Assembly (NCBI GenBank): GCA_021234155.1
Contig: JAJEKV010000092.1
Coordinates: 2,986,561 to 3,050,560, forward strand
DNA length: 64,000 nucleotides
Direction of reading: 5' to 3'
Source of the DNA: Isoetes taiwanensis
Taxonomy: Eukaryota > Streptophyta > Lycopodiopsida > Isoetales > Isoetaceae
Part shown: piece after piece, positions 11,374 through 22,759 of the stretch
Position numbering within the stretch: the first letter of the stretch is position 1
How the letters are laid out: each line of letters opens with the position of its first letter
Made by a program: the position numbers and the translations under genes
Notes under the pieces: model-generated
The model's database searches: none
What the model was told of the DNA's origin: nothing
What the model saw: only the letters and a program-made list of their open reading frames with translations

Positions 11374-14300
11374 CGGGGATTTCACCATTAAAAAACCGTA
11401 TAATACATGTGCGTGACTGGTTAGGGGTTTTTTTTTTTTTCTAATCCGTCCGCATACGGTCGAAGGAGAATACGGCTGCACCACCAGTTTTTCGTAGGTG
11501 GTCGTGAAGGGGAGGTCTGGGCGGGAACTCTTCACCAGTTTCATACGTTAGGGGTTCTTCAAGATCCGAGGCTCTGAATCATAGGGGTTCTTGTAGTTCA
11601 TCTGCTCCTGTCTACTTCAAAACTAGCACAGTAATTTCGATTTAGGGCAAGACTATGTTCCTGCACTTTGAAATCTCTTTTCATGCTCTACACTGGCTGG
11701 AAAGCTTCGAACATGAATCCAGGCCTGTCAAAAACAGGTTTGCTTGATCTACTTTGTTTTTACATATGCATTCAAGATCGATGCAGGCTTTAAAGATCTC
11801 AAAGGGTTTTTCCCATACAGGTTATAAATTCGAAACCTGTCCAGGCTTTGTTTGTGAAGTAGCTGCTGAAGCAACTCATAATTTCGTTGATGGTCTGTGC
11901 CTACCCAAAAATAGTCTGGTTGGAGCAACTTCGATTTACTCCAGTGCCTAAGACTGCCGATGCAGTCGAGCCAGTCTTATTGATGAAGGCCATTGCCTGT
12001 TTGTAAAAGTCAGTGACACCGATTGCATATTTGCAATCTAGCTTCTAACAGATTTTGCCAGCCAGTACTAAATATGTTTTATGCAGTGCTTTCCAAGTCT
12101 CCCTAAAAAACCGTTTACTCAAGGTATGTGATATGCGTTGATATAATGTTTTTCTATTTTTCTGATTGTTTATGGAGATGAACTCTGATTTGGCAATACC
12201 AGATTAAGGGCGTTGATGAGGATGAGGGCCTGCACACCTTCTGTTCATATTTATCAGGAAATGTTGTGATATCCAAGGTATATAACAAGATCAGCGCATT
12301 TTGTAGGCTTTGGCTTTTGATAACATTAAATTTTGTGTTTAATTCATAGGGAACAATAATTGACTTCTATTGGCACCCTAGTGGAAAGCTGATAACAGTA
12401 GGCAAGTTATATTACTGAATTCTGCTGTTTTTCTTCAGATCCTGAAGTTTGACTCCTTTTGTTGTTTTACACAGTAGATGGGCAGGAACTTGGAACCATT
12501 TCTAGCCAAGACCTATGCAGTAAGTATATCCTTGGAAATGTTGGATTTATGATGTATGTGAATTTCACGTGGTTGCAAATTCCTTCCTATGTCTATCAGG
12601 GGCATTCTTTAATCTCTATATAGGAGGCCCACCAGCGTCAAGAGAAATCAAGTCACGGAGATACAACATATATAAATAAACCTAAGGGACATGGTGTAGA
12701 AAGGCTGTATTCATACGCTCGTTCTTTTTGAAGCAAAGCTGTGTCCATCCCTGAGATGAGACTGTAGGGCATTTTTACTACCATCGCATCAAGTGCTGGA
12801 TTGAGATCCGAATATGGGGGCTCCTTTATAACCTTGGGATTTAAGACTGCAGACCTTGCAACCACCACCCTGGATCATACCGTAATGCCATACATGTCCA
12901 GTCTTTAATTATATACCATGAAGCAGTTTGTTGTCCAGTATTTAATTATATGCCATGGAGCATTCCGCTGGACCTGATGAATGAATACGATTTTTGTATC
13001 ATGTCTTGCCTACCATTTTCTATTCACTCAGTAAAACTTTTGCAGTTGATGTTCCATTATTAGCTGAATAGAAATGGAAGCAGGTGTCATGGAGTGACTC
13101 TCACTATAGCTTTGTGTTACAAAGATTTAGCTTCTCTACTATTGGGAGCATTTGGGATGTCCTTTTAAGTGAAGAATCATTATGCGTATATCTGACAGGT
13201 TTGTATCCGTGCTAAGTGGGCAATTAAATCTATATTTTTGGATTGGTGAAATGATGCTTATGCTTGAGAAACATTTGACTAGTAATATCAGGATATTCAC
13301 AAGGGAATATCAGAGGTCTTGCCTATGCAAGTGACCACATTTTGCATGCATGTCCAACACTTCCAACAAAGACATTGATTTTGTAACCATTTTTGCTGGC
13401 CACATTATGAATATGTCTGCCGCACTCCATATCTTTTGTCATGGCACAAGCTCTTAGCACTGCCGCTATTGTATATGTACTAGAGGATGCACATTATCAT
13501 TTTCCATTTTCTGATACAGTCCAAGGCCATGTTGTGGTCGGCCACATTCATTATACCCTAACATTAAAGATGTCCAGGAATGCACATTCTGATGATTTGA
13601 CCTGTTGAAATTCTGCTGAGCATCAAATACTTTGATGATTCAACCTGTTGAAATCTGATGAACACATTTTGATGAGCATAAAACATTCTGATAATAGAAC
13701 ATTTTGATGAGCCGGCTGAACATAAAACATTACGGTGATTTAACATGAATCATCGAGTTTTGGTCCACCTCCAACAAAGCAACCTTCAAAGAGAAGATGG
13801 TATGCAATAGTATGGATCTGGTTACTCTCTTTTTAGACCATAATTCTTATTCCATAATCCATTTAGACATTCCTAAACCCATATGCACCATGTTTTCAAG
13901 CTTGAAGTATCCCTAGTACTTTACTATTAAACTACAATTTGAAAACAATCCACTAGTTTAGCCTTCAAATAGTTTACAACCCCGTCTACAACCCTATACA
14001 TTCTTACAACTACAATGATCTCGGCAATGTTCATTATTTATTCAACGTAAGGGACACATGCAATGAAAATTCTTGCATCTTAAGAGATAGATGCAATAGA
14101 GTCTTAACCAACGAGACTAGTTTAGACGAGAATGAAGATGCGAGAAATGTCGTTTAAACACATTGTGAAATTTTTTTCCTTCTCCACAAACCATTTTTTC
14201 TCTGAATAAGGCTACGGCACAAACTCAAGTACAAGATCGGGTAGGGGTATGTAAAACGTAACATAGTCCGGGCGTATATCTACGGTAGGGGGCAGGGAAA

Positions 14301-14420
14301 CTGGGTTTTCCTATTTACGTATGTAGGGGTTTTCGACCTCCAAAAGTCGTATACAAGGGGTTTTCTGGTGACCCCTTGCACGCACATGAGGTATCCCCAT
14401 GTGCCTAGGTGAAATCCCCG
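11374..14420. mobile_element. Pack-type DNA transposon carrying host exons
   Basis: Comparison with uninterrupted copy B defines the insertion exactly. GGATCCACTTCC is present once in copy B and on both sides here (11362-11373 and 14421-14432). The element ends are inverted: CGGGGATTTCACC at the left and GGTGAAATCCCCG at the right. Because the ends are palindromic (CCCGGG), the duplication could equally be scored as 12, 10, 8 or 6 bp. That leaves Mutator-like, hAT-like or other superfamilies open. No transposase is seen, so it is non-autonomous. It carries at least five exons of a chalcone-isomerase-like gene, the hallmark of Pack-type elements. Confidence 0.85.
12087..12660 (+). pseudogene. 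captured exons of chalcone-isomerase-like fatty-acid-binding protein (FAP2 type)
   Basis: Five successive exons with intact or nearly intact splice sites lie at 12087-12123, 12203-12277, 12350-12397, 12475-12519 and from 12600. They encode AFQVSLKNRLLK, then KGVDEDEGLHTFCSYL, GTIIDFYWHPSGKLIT, DGQELGTISSQDL and RAFFNLYIGGPPASREIKSR. This is the C-terminal half of plant chalcone-isomerase-fold proteins of the FAP type, including the conserved 'LCRAFFD.Y.G..PVS' motif. At the exon 3 donor a base seems lost (ACAGTAGG), which breaks the frame to exon 4. The N-terminal half is not recognisable. The exons lie inside the Pack-type element and introns are kept, so capture was from genomic DNA. Confidence 0.75.
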
Positions 14421-14575
14421 GGATCCACTTCCTTTACCATATTTATCCATTTCTTCAGATTCAATGCTGAGTCTACAAAATTCTAGTTCCCTTTCAAGAG
14501 CTAAATCGTTCAGAACTTTCCCTTTGGCGCTCAAATGTTTAGCCCTTTGCACCATTATATGTGCTATCAATGCTA
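14421..14575 (-). pseudogene. 5' part of split exon, copy A
   Basis: This is the other half of the interrupted exon, encoding MVQRAKHLSAKGKVLNDLAL and EFCRLSIESEEMDKYGKGSG. It begins just after CCCATAG, which fits a splice acceptor. The equivalent intact exon is at 20584-20900. Confidence 0.65.
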
Positions 14576-14885
14576 TGGGTTAAATCAGAACATTATCCGA
14601 TACCTTTTCTCGAAGTCAAGCAGCCGGCCATAACTGCGCTCTCCTTTTAGACCTAATTTCGATGCAAATACTGAAATATTTCCAGAGTGGTCTTAACTCA
14701 AGGTAGCCGGAAATAAAAAACTATTAATATATTATTATCTTCCACTTAAATGTTTATAGCCATGTGCTTTACCAGTCCAGGAGCAATGGAAACATTCCCT
14801 TAGGAATTTTCTATCATTCGTTTTATTAAAGAAAATTAACTGAATGTAGAATTATGAAGGGAATAAAGTATATTTAGAAAAAAAA
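14421..14885. repeat. large duplicated unit, copy A (right part)
   Basis: This part resumes copy A after the insertion and matches 20747-21200. The two copies stop matching inside an A run (9 A here, 21 A in copy B). An A-run end suggests the duplicated unit may end at the poly(A) of a retroposed sequence, or that the breakpoint fell in a homopolymer. Confidence 0.85.
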
Positions 14886-14949
14886 TCCTACCTCCAGCCG
14901 TAGTTTAAGGCAGATCCCTTTGTAAGCATACCAACTGTAAATAAATAGG

Positions 14950-14995
14950 GAGGGCGTGACCCCACTTATTACAGTAAGGGTCACGTCCTTAACCT
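14950..14995. repeat. hairpin near retroelement 3' side
   Basis: GGGCGTGACCCC and GGGTCACGTCC form an inverted pair with one mismatch and a ~14 nt loop. It lies downstream of the reverse transcriptase gene. It could be a 3' UTR structure of that element, but this is only a position-based guess. Confidence 0.45.
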
Positions 14996-15060
14996 ATATT
15001 TTGAAATAAACAACCCAAATGCATTCAGAATAAATAAAAGTATTAGAGAATGCTTACCCA

Positions 15061-17030
15061 TTACATTTGCTCTGAGATTTCTTGAAGAAGAATATTTTGT
15101 TCATATTTCAGTCCAGGAAATGAGCCTTCACTGATGTACTTATTGACCCTTTTCATAATCCCCCATTGGTCAAAACCGTTGGCCACGAATATCTTTATTA
15201 TTTCACAAATATCTTTAGCCGCTCCCCTAGGGTCAGAATTAATATACATGTAAGGTAGCAGTTGTGAAATAATCACGTTCCTTGCTTGAAATAGGGTCTG
15301 CACCCACTGGCATGTATATACTTGATAGCATTAAAGGGTAGTTTATCCTTTTTATCATATCTGGCCGTTGTGAATAAACCTTTATCTCTGCTAGTAATTT
15401 CAATCTTCATGTTAAGGAAATTAATCCTATAGCCAAACACAAAGTTTACATCTTCATTACTGGTAAATACTGTTTCCTCTTTGATCACTAGGCTGTTGAA
15501 ATCATAAATATTTATCCCTTTATTTACTGAATTTGTCTCCTTCTGCAAGAAAGACCTGATTTCTGGGCAGTTAATGGATGCCAAGTCATCCACATACCGG
15601 AATGTGTGCTTAAACTTATGGATGATGTCAAATCTGCCTTGCAAAGCCAAATTTTTGATAAAGTTTAACTCATACCAAGCTAGATATAAGTTACACCAGC
15701 AAGGACTGCAGGCAAAGCCCATGGGAATTCCACATGTTTGTTTCCAGACTTTTTTGCCCATTTTTATGTAGCAATTAGTAAGCAGCCATTTGTTCATGCT
15801 ACAGAATTTTTCTTTGCTAATATATGACCAACACTTACCTGTAGGGTCTTGCTTGAACCACTTGACAACAAACTCATCTTTCATGTCTTTCTTTAGCCAA
15901 AGTTTAAATCTTTTGTTTATGGAAACTTTGTAGTTCCATGTAGCTTCAGCAACTAGGTCCATTGTATTGCAGATGCCTTCCTTTCCTTCCAAAGTTATGC
16001 TTTCATAACACTTGGTAATGTCTGCTACAAACAGATCAGTAATTTTTGGGGGAAGATTCAGAGCAAGATCATAAATAGAGCCAATGATCCAGTTAGTGTT
16101 AACCTTCCCAGGCAGTAAAGTGAAAATATTAGCACTTAGGAATCTAGAAATATCTGGCCACATTTCCAGAATCATGATCAAAACAGCATTGATTATTTGT
16201 GAGATTTCCGTATAGATTGAGCCATGAGCATTTGTAATCCAACGATAATCAGCTTTATGTACTTTAAAAATCCCAAGGAGATATGGTAGTTGCATACTTT
16301 GAAAAGAAATGTTCCCAATAACATTTCGGATCCCATTTTCAATGATATTGGAAATACTTTCCATATCTAGCTCAATGACCTTAAAATCATCACGGTCCAA
16401 ACGTTTAAGAGCCATTTCCCGAATGTGTTTAGGGCAAATGAATGATGGATTATTTGAGGCTTTATCAACACCCAATATATACAGATTTTTGATTAGCCAT
16501 TCCAAGTTTGTGATAACTGCAGGCTCATTTAAGGGAAATTTTCTAGTGCTATCCTGTCTGCATGCCTTATGTAACTTATATTTTGTGTCTTCAAGCACTT
16601 TGCTTTTTATGCTTTCAACTGTCTCAATCTCCATGTTTGGAGCTTTGAATCTGTGCATATCGAACAGATTATCAATTATGGTCTCAATTTCTTTCTTGAG
16701 TTCCCCCCATTCCAAACATCTGTCTGGTATATGACTCAGCCCTTTACTGAAAAGATTCCGAAGTAATCTGTTATGAACAATCTTTATATCCGTAGATCGG
16801 ATATGCCCAATACTTGGGTCTAAAAACTGTTTTAAGTTAGGATTTGCACATGGGCAAACTGGTTCTTGTTCCTGTGAGAAGATAGGGAATGGTTTGTAGC
16901 AAAGGTCTTTAAGACTTTCCACATATCTCCATGAGAACATAGTGTCCATCATGATGTCTTCCCCTAGTTCACCTAATTCCTCCCCTATGACTTTGCTTAC
17001 AATTTTAGGTAGACATATTTTATCCAACAC
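15061..17030 (-). pseudogene. reverse transcriptase of an unusual retroelement (Penelope/TERT-like relationship uncertain)
   Basis: A 585-residue frame (17030-15273) carries reverse-transcriptase motifs: A at residues 335-344 (FVADITKCYE, one Asp), B at 433-443 (CGIPMGFACSP) and C at 478-482 (RYVDD, two Asp). Near residues 66-80 is DPSIGHIRSTD, a motif I associate with a poorly described RT group from algae and oomycetes. A one-base frameshift near 15290 separates a 78-residue tail (15303-15061) beginning VIISQLLPYMYINSDPRG that clearly continues the protein. The coding frame starts after CCAAG, possibly a splice acceptor, so 17030 is not a proven start. No endonuclease (GIY-YIG) or RNase H domain is visible. 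Upstream on the same strand is ORF1 (19083-17511). Confidence 0.75.
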
Positions 17031-17104
17031 CTTGGATAAAAAAGAACAATGTATTTTTTTTTTCTTGTTCTTCTCTCTGTCATCTTTCAGGTGTATTCTC
17101 CCTT

Positions 17105-17190
17105 GACAGTCCTTGAATAAGCTCCTGCTACACTGCTCCTTGACACTGCTCCTTGAATAAGCTCCTGCTACACTGTGTCCTTGACAGTCT
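17105..17190. repeat. short tandem repeat between ORF1 and RT
   Basis: The unit CTTGAATAAGCTCCTGCTAC followed by ACTG occurs twice, separated by a shorter related CTGCTCCTTGACA piece. It lies in the spacer between the two retroelement genes. Confidence 0.6.
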
Positions 17191-17510
17191 ATATTTTTTA
17201 CAAAAAAAAACCAGTTACATATATAAGATTAAAAAAAGAAAAAGGAAAGTCAAGTATTTTCACTCTTATAGAGGTGAAATGGTAATGTGTTGGAAGCATA
17301 ATAAGCAATCCCAACATCAAGGTAGCCCTTAGGCAAGCTTTTTTTTAAAAAAAAAATTGATCAATGATCACTGTCCAGTAAGGACATAAAATATGGTAAT
17401 ATCCAGAAGTCCACACACTTCAGGACATTACAAACTATCATTGCATGTTATATCTATGCACAGAATAGAACAATAGATATCATTTTGTAAAAGAGATTTT
17501 ACCAAGTAGT

Positions 17511-19083
17511 TCAGAAAAGTTGCTGTGCAGTACCATCCAGGTTGTCGATATTGCTCTTTCCACTACCTTTGGTGATCGAATTATCAGTATCATTGCCCAC
17601 AGCCAATGCTTTGGTGGTCGAATGACCAACGTTACTTGGAGTACCTAAGCACTCAATAGAAGAGTTATCAGCTGAATTCAAAATGCCTAACCTCGGTGGA
17701 GCAGTAATACGAGGTGGGGCCAAAACCATAGTACGAGTATTGTTGGACCCTTTGGATTTATTCTTCCTGTTATTGTCCCCAGTACTATTACTGGCTGAAG
17801 CCTCAGTTTTTTTGTTATCCTTTGCCGGCTTAATGGTTCTTTCACACAGTTCAGCCATTTTACATCTTGGGAAGTTAACCTTTAAATCTGCCCAAGGGTC
17901 AACTGCACATGCCATAGTCATATCTATCAATATTTGTCTGATGTGTAGATAAGAAAGGTAAGCAATAATGCTGGATTTTAAAGTGGTTTTCATGCATGTT
18001 CTCATTGCCACCATTTGACCAGCCACAGGAAGTTCCGGATAGATCTTGTCCAAGTTGTTAAACATGAACCAGACAGCATGGTCCAGCCAAGTCATATTAT
18101 CTTTGCACGTGTTTCCTTTGTCACGAGGGTCACAAGGACATTTGAAGTAGGGACACATGGTCCTCCACATCTTTTTGAGGAAAAAGTCAGTCCTGCGTTC
18201 AGCCGAGAAAGCCATGTGCCCTTTTTGGCTTATATAAATATGCTCGTCCTTACTGCATCTTTTGTCAAAAAATCTGTTATCAATTCTGAGCTTGATTTTC
18301 TGTCTATTGAATATTCTTTCCATAGAGTGGGCAGCTTTTTCAGCAGCAATCTCTTGTTCAGGGGTAATCCCCCCGAGTAAAATCCACTTCTCTCTACTAA
18401 TGGGGGCCAAAGCCCCAAAGTTCTTGGTTCTCCAAATCCCATGGTTGCATAATGCTGCATAACCTTCAACCAGTCGTTCAGGTATAATAGGAAAGGTATG
18501 GCAATTGTGTAAAGTGAAACCAAAGTTCTCCTTGTCAGTGGGGCAAGAACTTGAAGCTTTCTTTTGTAGGACTTCCTTATCTTTTTCTGTCAACAGACAT
18601 TCACCGAAAGGATCATCTCCATCAATCAAATCAGAAGTACATACCTCATCTTTCTTAACTTTGGAGGTATTGATTTTGTTTATTTCTTCAAGTCCAGCAA
18701 AGAACATGTTTTTGCATTTGTCCTCCTCCATAGTGAATTCATATACCTTCATTGGGAGATCCTCATACATTTGGTCCACAACCTTAGAGGTAGCAGCCCA
18801 CTCATCATCAAATTTGTTAAGTATGGGGACCATTTTCATCCAGCCATTAAACCCCATATTGGAAACAGCCGATAACTCGTCAACTTTTTTGGTGGCTTCT
18901 TTATCCAATATCAGTGCATGAACTTTAGGCTTCTTAATACAGCATAACAGTGTTTGGACTGCATAATTTGGACATTCAATTTTGCTTGTTCCCTTTCCAT
19001 ATCCAATATCATCAAGTTCTTTGTTCCATGTAGGAGGTTTGTACTCAATCTCAGCATCAGCTGAGTTAGTATTATACTCCTGT
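17511..19083 (-). CDS. unidentified ORF1 accompanying the reverse transcriptase
   Basis: An uninterrupted minus-strand frame runs from a TTACAG acceptor at about 19083 (first residues EYNTNSADAEIEYKPPTWNK) to a TGA at 17511, about 520 residues. It begins at a splice-like acceptor, not an ATG, so at least one upstream exon is missing from this call. I recognise no family. Visible features are a cysteine cluster (CPYFKCPCDPRDKGNTC) and a helical stretch after it. The last ~120 residues are rich in Asn, Ser, Thr and Lys and look disordered. Its frame is open although the neighbouring RT is broken. The position upstream and on the same strand as the RT suggests a nucleic-acid-binding ORF1 of the same element, but this is inference. 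Confidence 0.55.
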
Positions 19084-19265
19084 AAGTCATAAACATAGAA
19101 CTGGTTAAAACAGAATAAAGCTGCATAACAAATATTTCATATATGATGTGGAACTAAAGGCCCACCCTCAATACGTTTTATTTATGAAAAGTTTACTTAT
19201 AAAATCAGCCAAGGATAGTTAATAACAGAGGTATAACCACTGAGTTGAAGTGTCTAAAAAAAACC

Positions 19266-19369
19266 CAGATCACACTAGCCTCGACCTATAGCCATACTAG
19301 CATAATCATCCGTATCGGTCAATCCCTCCACGGTATTATCAACCCAAAAATCCAAGTGAGTTCCTTGGA
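19266..19369 (+). repeat. 104 bp repeat, copy 2
   Basis: This matches 7291-7394 and is again preceded by an A run. It ends 3 bp before duplicated unit copy B starts at 19372, so the two repeats are joined here but not at the first site. That points to a rearrangement junction. Confidence 0.8.
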
Positions 19370-19371
19370 TC

Positions 19372-21200
19372 TTTGGTATTAGACTATCCTGGCTCTAGAA
19401 ATCATCCCTTAAATAGTAAATGCATCATTAGAAAGAATGTACAGTACATGTCTTTTTAGACAAGTAGAAAACTAATTCATAATGACTCGGTAACAAACAA
19501 ATTACTAGTTTAAAAGACATTTTAGGGTAACTTCCAGACTTATTCCATCATAGAAGATACTAATTCTTTGTTTCGCTTTGTATTTCAGAACTTAAGCTAC
19601 TTGTATCATGCTTTAGAATAGAATAGAATAGAATAGAATAGGTTTTTAGCACAAAGAGTTGTTTAAATCAATAGTACCAGTCATAGGCCACTTCGTATGT
19701 ACAGTAGATTACATGTGTTACTACCCATATTTTGTTTATTTCAAAAACAGAATTTTCCAGAATGTAAGGATAATGTTGACACAATTCTGCAAAAATGTCA
19801 CCATCTGATAATAGAAGTAGAGCAGAGATACATTTTCTACCAGAGTTATCTTAGAAGTACTACTAACATAGACTTAAGGTCTTAGGACAGGATTTAAGTT
19901 TAAACCTGCCTCCTTTTTTAAGTTTTCAGAAGTAGTTAGATTTGTCCAATATGAAATAGAACATGATAGTAACTACAGCACTGATCCAGGAACTGAGTTA
20001 TGCTATACTTAGACCCGCCATAAAACGTTAAGTGTTTCGTATACAAAAATAACCCTGACTTAAAGCATCTTGTCCAGGTTAACTAGAAAAGGATTGAAGA
20101 TGTATCCCTGATAACAGCCATATTTTGCTTGTCCAGCTCCATGTATATACCAATTTCAAAACTTCCATATTGCAACTACCAAGCAAAAAGCATCACATCG
20201 AGAGGGAAAAACCCGTACCTGCAGCCAATCAACATAGAATTAGCATAAGAATGGTAAATCTATGAGGGCCAAAAGGTACATTGGGTTTTTCCGGCTTATC
20301 GCCCTTCACCCAATGTAACACTTTTGGCCGCAGTATTGCTAAGGAGGATTTACATTTAAGCAACAATAATAAAGTAGAAAGAAGCCTAAGAAACATATTG
20401 CAAAAGAAACAGCAGAACAAAATACCATCTCTTGACCAAATATTTGGTGTTGATCTTGAACATAAAGGAGCTTAGCAAGCCATGTACAAGGAAGCAATTG
20501 CTTCATGCGGGGTCATTTACGATTTGTCAAACTAAAAAGGTTTAATATCTCAGGCCTTAGATATAATAGTTATCTTGAAAGTACCTGATCAAACTCTGGG
20601 TCGGAGTTATACTCATCCTCTTGTTGTGTTTCAGGAATGAAAGACCTTTCATTCTCGGTCTGATTGAAGCTACCACGCCCATAACCTCCACCTCTTTTGG
20701 GGAATCTAGGTCCTTGATAGTTACCATGACTTCTTTTGGAATCGGATCCACTTCCTTTACCATATTTATCCATTTCTTCAGATTCAATGCTGAGTCTACA
20801 AAATTCTAGCTCCCTTTCAAGAGCTAAATCGTTCAGAGCTTTCCCTTTGGCGCTCAAATGTTTAGCCCTTTGCACCATTATATGTGCTATCAATGCTATG
20901 GGTTAAATCAGAACATTATCCGATACCTTTTCTCGAAGTCAAGCAGCCGGCCATAACTGCGCTCTCCTTTTAGACCTAATTTCGATGCAAATACTGAAAT
21001 ATTTCCAGAGTGGTCTTAACTCAAGGTAGCTGGAAATAAAAAACTATTAATATATTATTATCTTCCACTTAAATGTTTATAGCCATGTGCTTTACCAGTC
21101 CAGGAGCAATGGAAACATTCCCTTAGGAATTTTCTATCATTCGTTTTATTAAAGAAAATTAACTGAATGTAGAATTATGAAGGGAATAAAGTATATTTAG
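19372..21200. repeat. large duplicated unit, copy B (uninterrupted)
   Basis: This is the 1.83 kb reference copy of the unit also found at 10025-11373 plus 14421-14885, in the same orientation. It differs by scattered substitutions and by an (AATAG)n run at about 19615-19640. It ends in a 21-nt A tract at 21201. Confidence 0.9.
20584..20900 (-). CDS. internal exon of an unidentified gene (copy B)
   Basis: The open exon lies between a CCCATAG acceptor and a GATCAG/GTACTT donor on the minus strand. It encodes about 105 residues: a helical, charged part (IMVQRAKHLSAKGKALNDLA, ERELEFCRLSIESEEMDKYG) followed by a Gly/Arg/Ser-rich part and an acidic end (QQEDEYNSDPEFDQ). The composition suggests an RNA-associated or regulatory protein, but I do not recognise the family. 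I could not assemble convincing flanking exons within the 1.83 kb unit, so this may be a fragment rather than a working gene. Confidence 0.45.
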
Positions 21201-21334
21201 AAAAAAAAAAAAAAAAAAAAACCAGTGGTTCACTCACAAAAAGCCATTATTTTTAATTAAAACCTTTTTCCCCAAAAAAAAAAAATTTTGAAAAAAAACA
21301 TTTGCCAACATAACTATAGTGGCTGCTTGGAGTA

Positions 21335-21740
21335 TGCTTCTTATTTGTTTATGTTCATTATTACTCACGTGTATTAGTTGCTGAGGAAATGAGCTTTTCA
21401 CACTAATGTTTGAAAAATCTATTAATCGCAAACAGGAGTCTGTTGCGATCAACTTATATTCGGAGCAATTTTTATCATTGACAATACTGCATTATATTTT
21501 CGAGAGCATTGAGGACTAATCCCTTCATTCTAAACAATTTTACCATTGACACTACTTCTTGTTTGTTTAAGTTCATTATTCAAGTGTCGTTAGTTGTTGA
21601 GAAAATGAGCTTTTCCATTAATGTTTGAGAAAAACTAGTTAATCGCAAACATGAGTCTGCTGGGATCAACTTATATTCTGAACAATTTTTATTGTTGACA
21701 ACACTGCTTCATGTTTTAGAAAGCATAGAGGACTCAACTC
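21335..21740. repeat. degenerate tandem repeat, two units of about 200 bp
   Basis: The stretch around GAGCTTTTCACACTAATGTTTG and ATCGCAAACAGGAGTCTG recurs about 230 bp later as GAGCTTTTCCATTAATGTTTG and ATCGCAAACATGAGTCTG, with the flanking phrases in the same order. No coding potential is seen. Confidence 0.75.
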
Positions 21741-22500
21741 CTATAATCTTGTAAAATTGTAGAATTGCCCAAATCTTCAATTGTTTGAGTTGTATAATTT
21801 GATAGGGTTGCTATTTTGGGACAAGTTTGTGGTATGTTCTCTACTACACTACCCTTTCATATTTTGGTTTTTGAGATAAACCTGATGAAACATGAGGGAC
21901 AAAATCTCTTACTATTGTTTCAGTTTTAGGATGGAAGAATCTTAAGACCAATTGCCATCCATATCCTCTGCTACATTTTGAAGAGAGATGTAAAAAGTAT
22001 CTGCATTTGATTTCATCTCGTTCTTGGTCATCGAACACTGCTCCATCATAAAAAAGGGATTTTCCATATCAAGATGCTATAAAAAATGCTATATGTATGC
22101 TTCATTTCCTCAAATATATTTGCTATATAACATACAATGAGAACTAGAAAATGTCACATCACATAACAAATATGCTCTTCCAATGAATCCAAGCCATGCC
22201 CAAAACATTCACTCATCTACTCACATTGCACACCTTTTCTATCTATATTGAGTTTGCTAGGTCATAGACAGATATATACTACTGCAAGAGGGAATTTGAA
22301 CTCATCCCCATTACTAATGATCTAGGTATTAAACTATGAGGTGGCAGCCTTCATGATGTTGACAAGCTTCTCTGTTTACTGTGGCCAGGTCAGACTTGTA
22401 TTTTAGTCTAATATCTCAGCTTTAAGAAGTATTTGCATCACTTTCGTATCTTTGACAACATAGGCTTGTGACTTTACTTTAGAAGGAAAGAAGGGAGGAA
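21741..22500. other. intergenic DNA
   Basis: No gene, repeat unit or RNA is recognised in this interval. Confidence 0.45.
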
Positions 22501-22547
22501 ATTTATTCATGCCTACTGAAAAAGACATGCCAATGAACAGAGCAGAA

Positions 22548-22613
22548 TAATAATAATGATGACGATAATGATGATGATGACGACGACAATGATGATGATG
22601 ATGATGATGATGA
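22548..22613. repeat. (GAT)n microsatellite
   Basis: This is an interrupted run of GAT, GAC and AAT triplets. Open frames reading through it encode only low-complexity serine or aspartate tracts and are not genes. Confidence 0.9.
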
Positions 22614-22759
22614 TAATTCTATTATCACGCCCCTTAGGATCTTGAGATCATGGAGCGACCGTTCCATTTGCATGTTCACTTGTATTTGAGCCAACAACAG
22701 TCTATGTGACTCCACTTTTTTGAAGTAACATCCTAGTTTTTTAGGATCTATGTCCAAAA

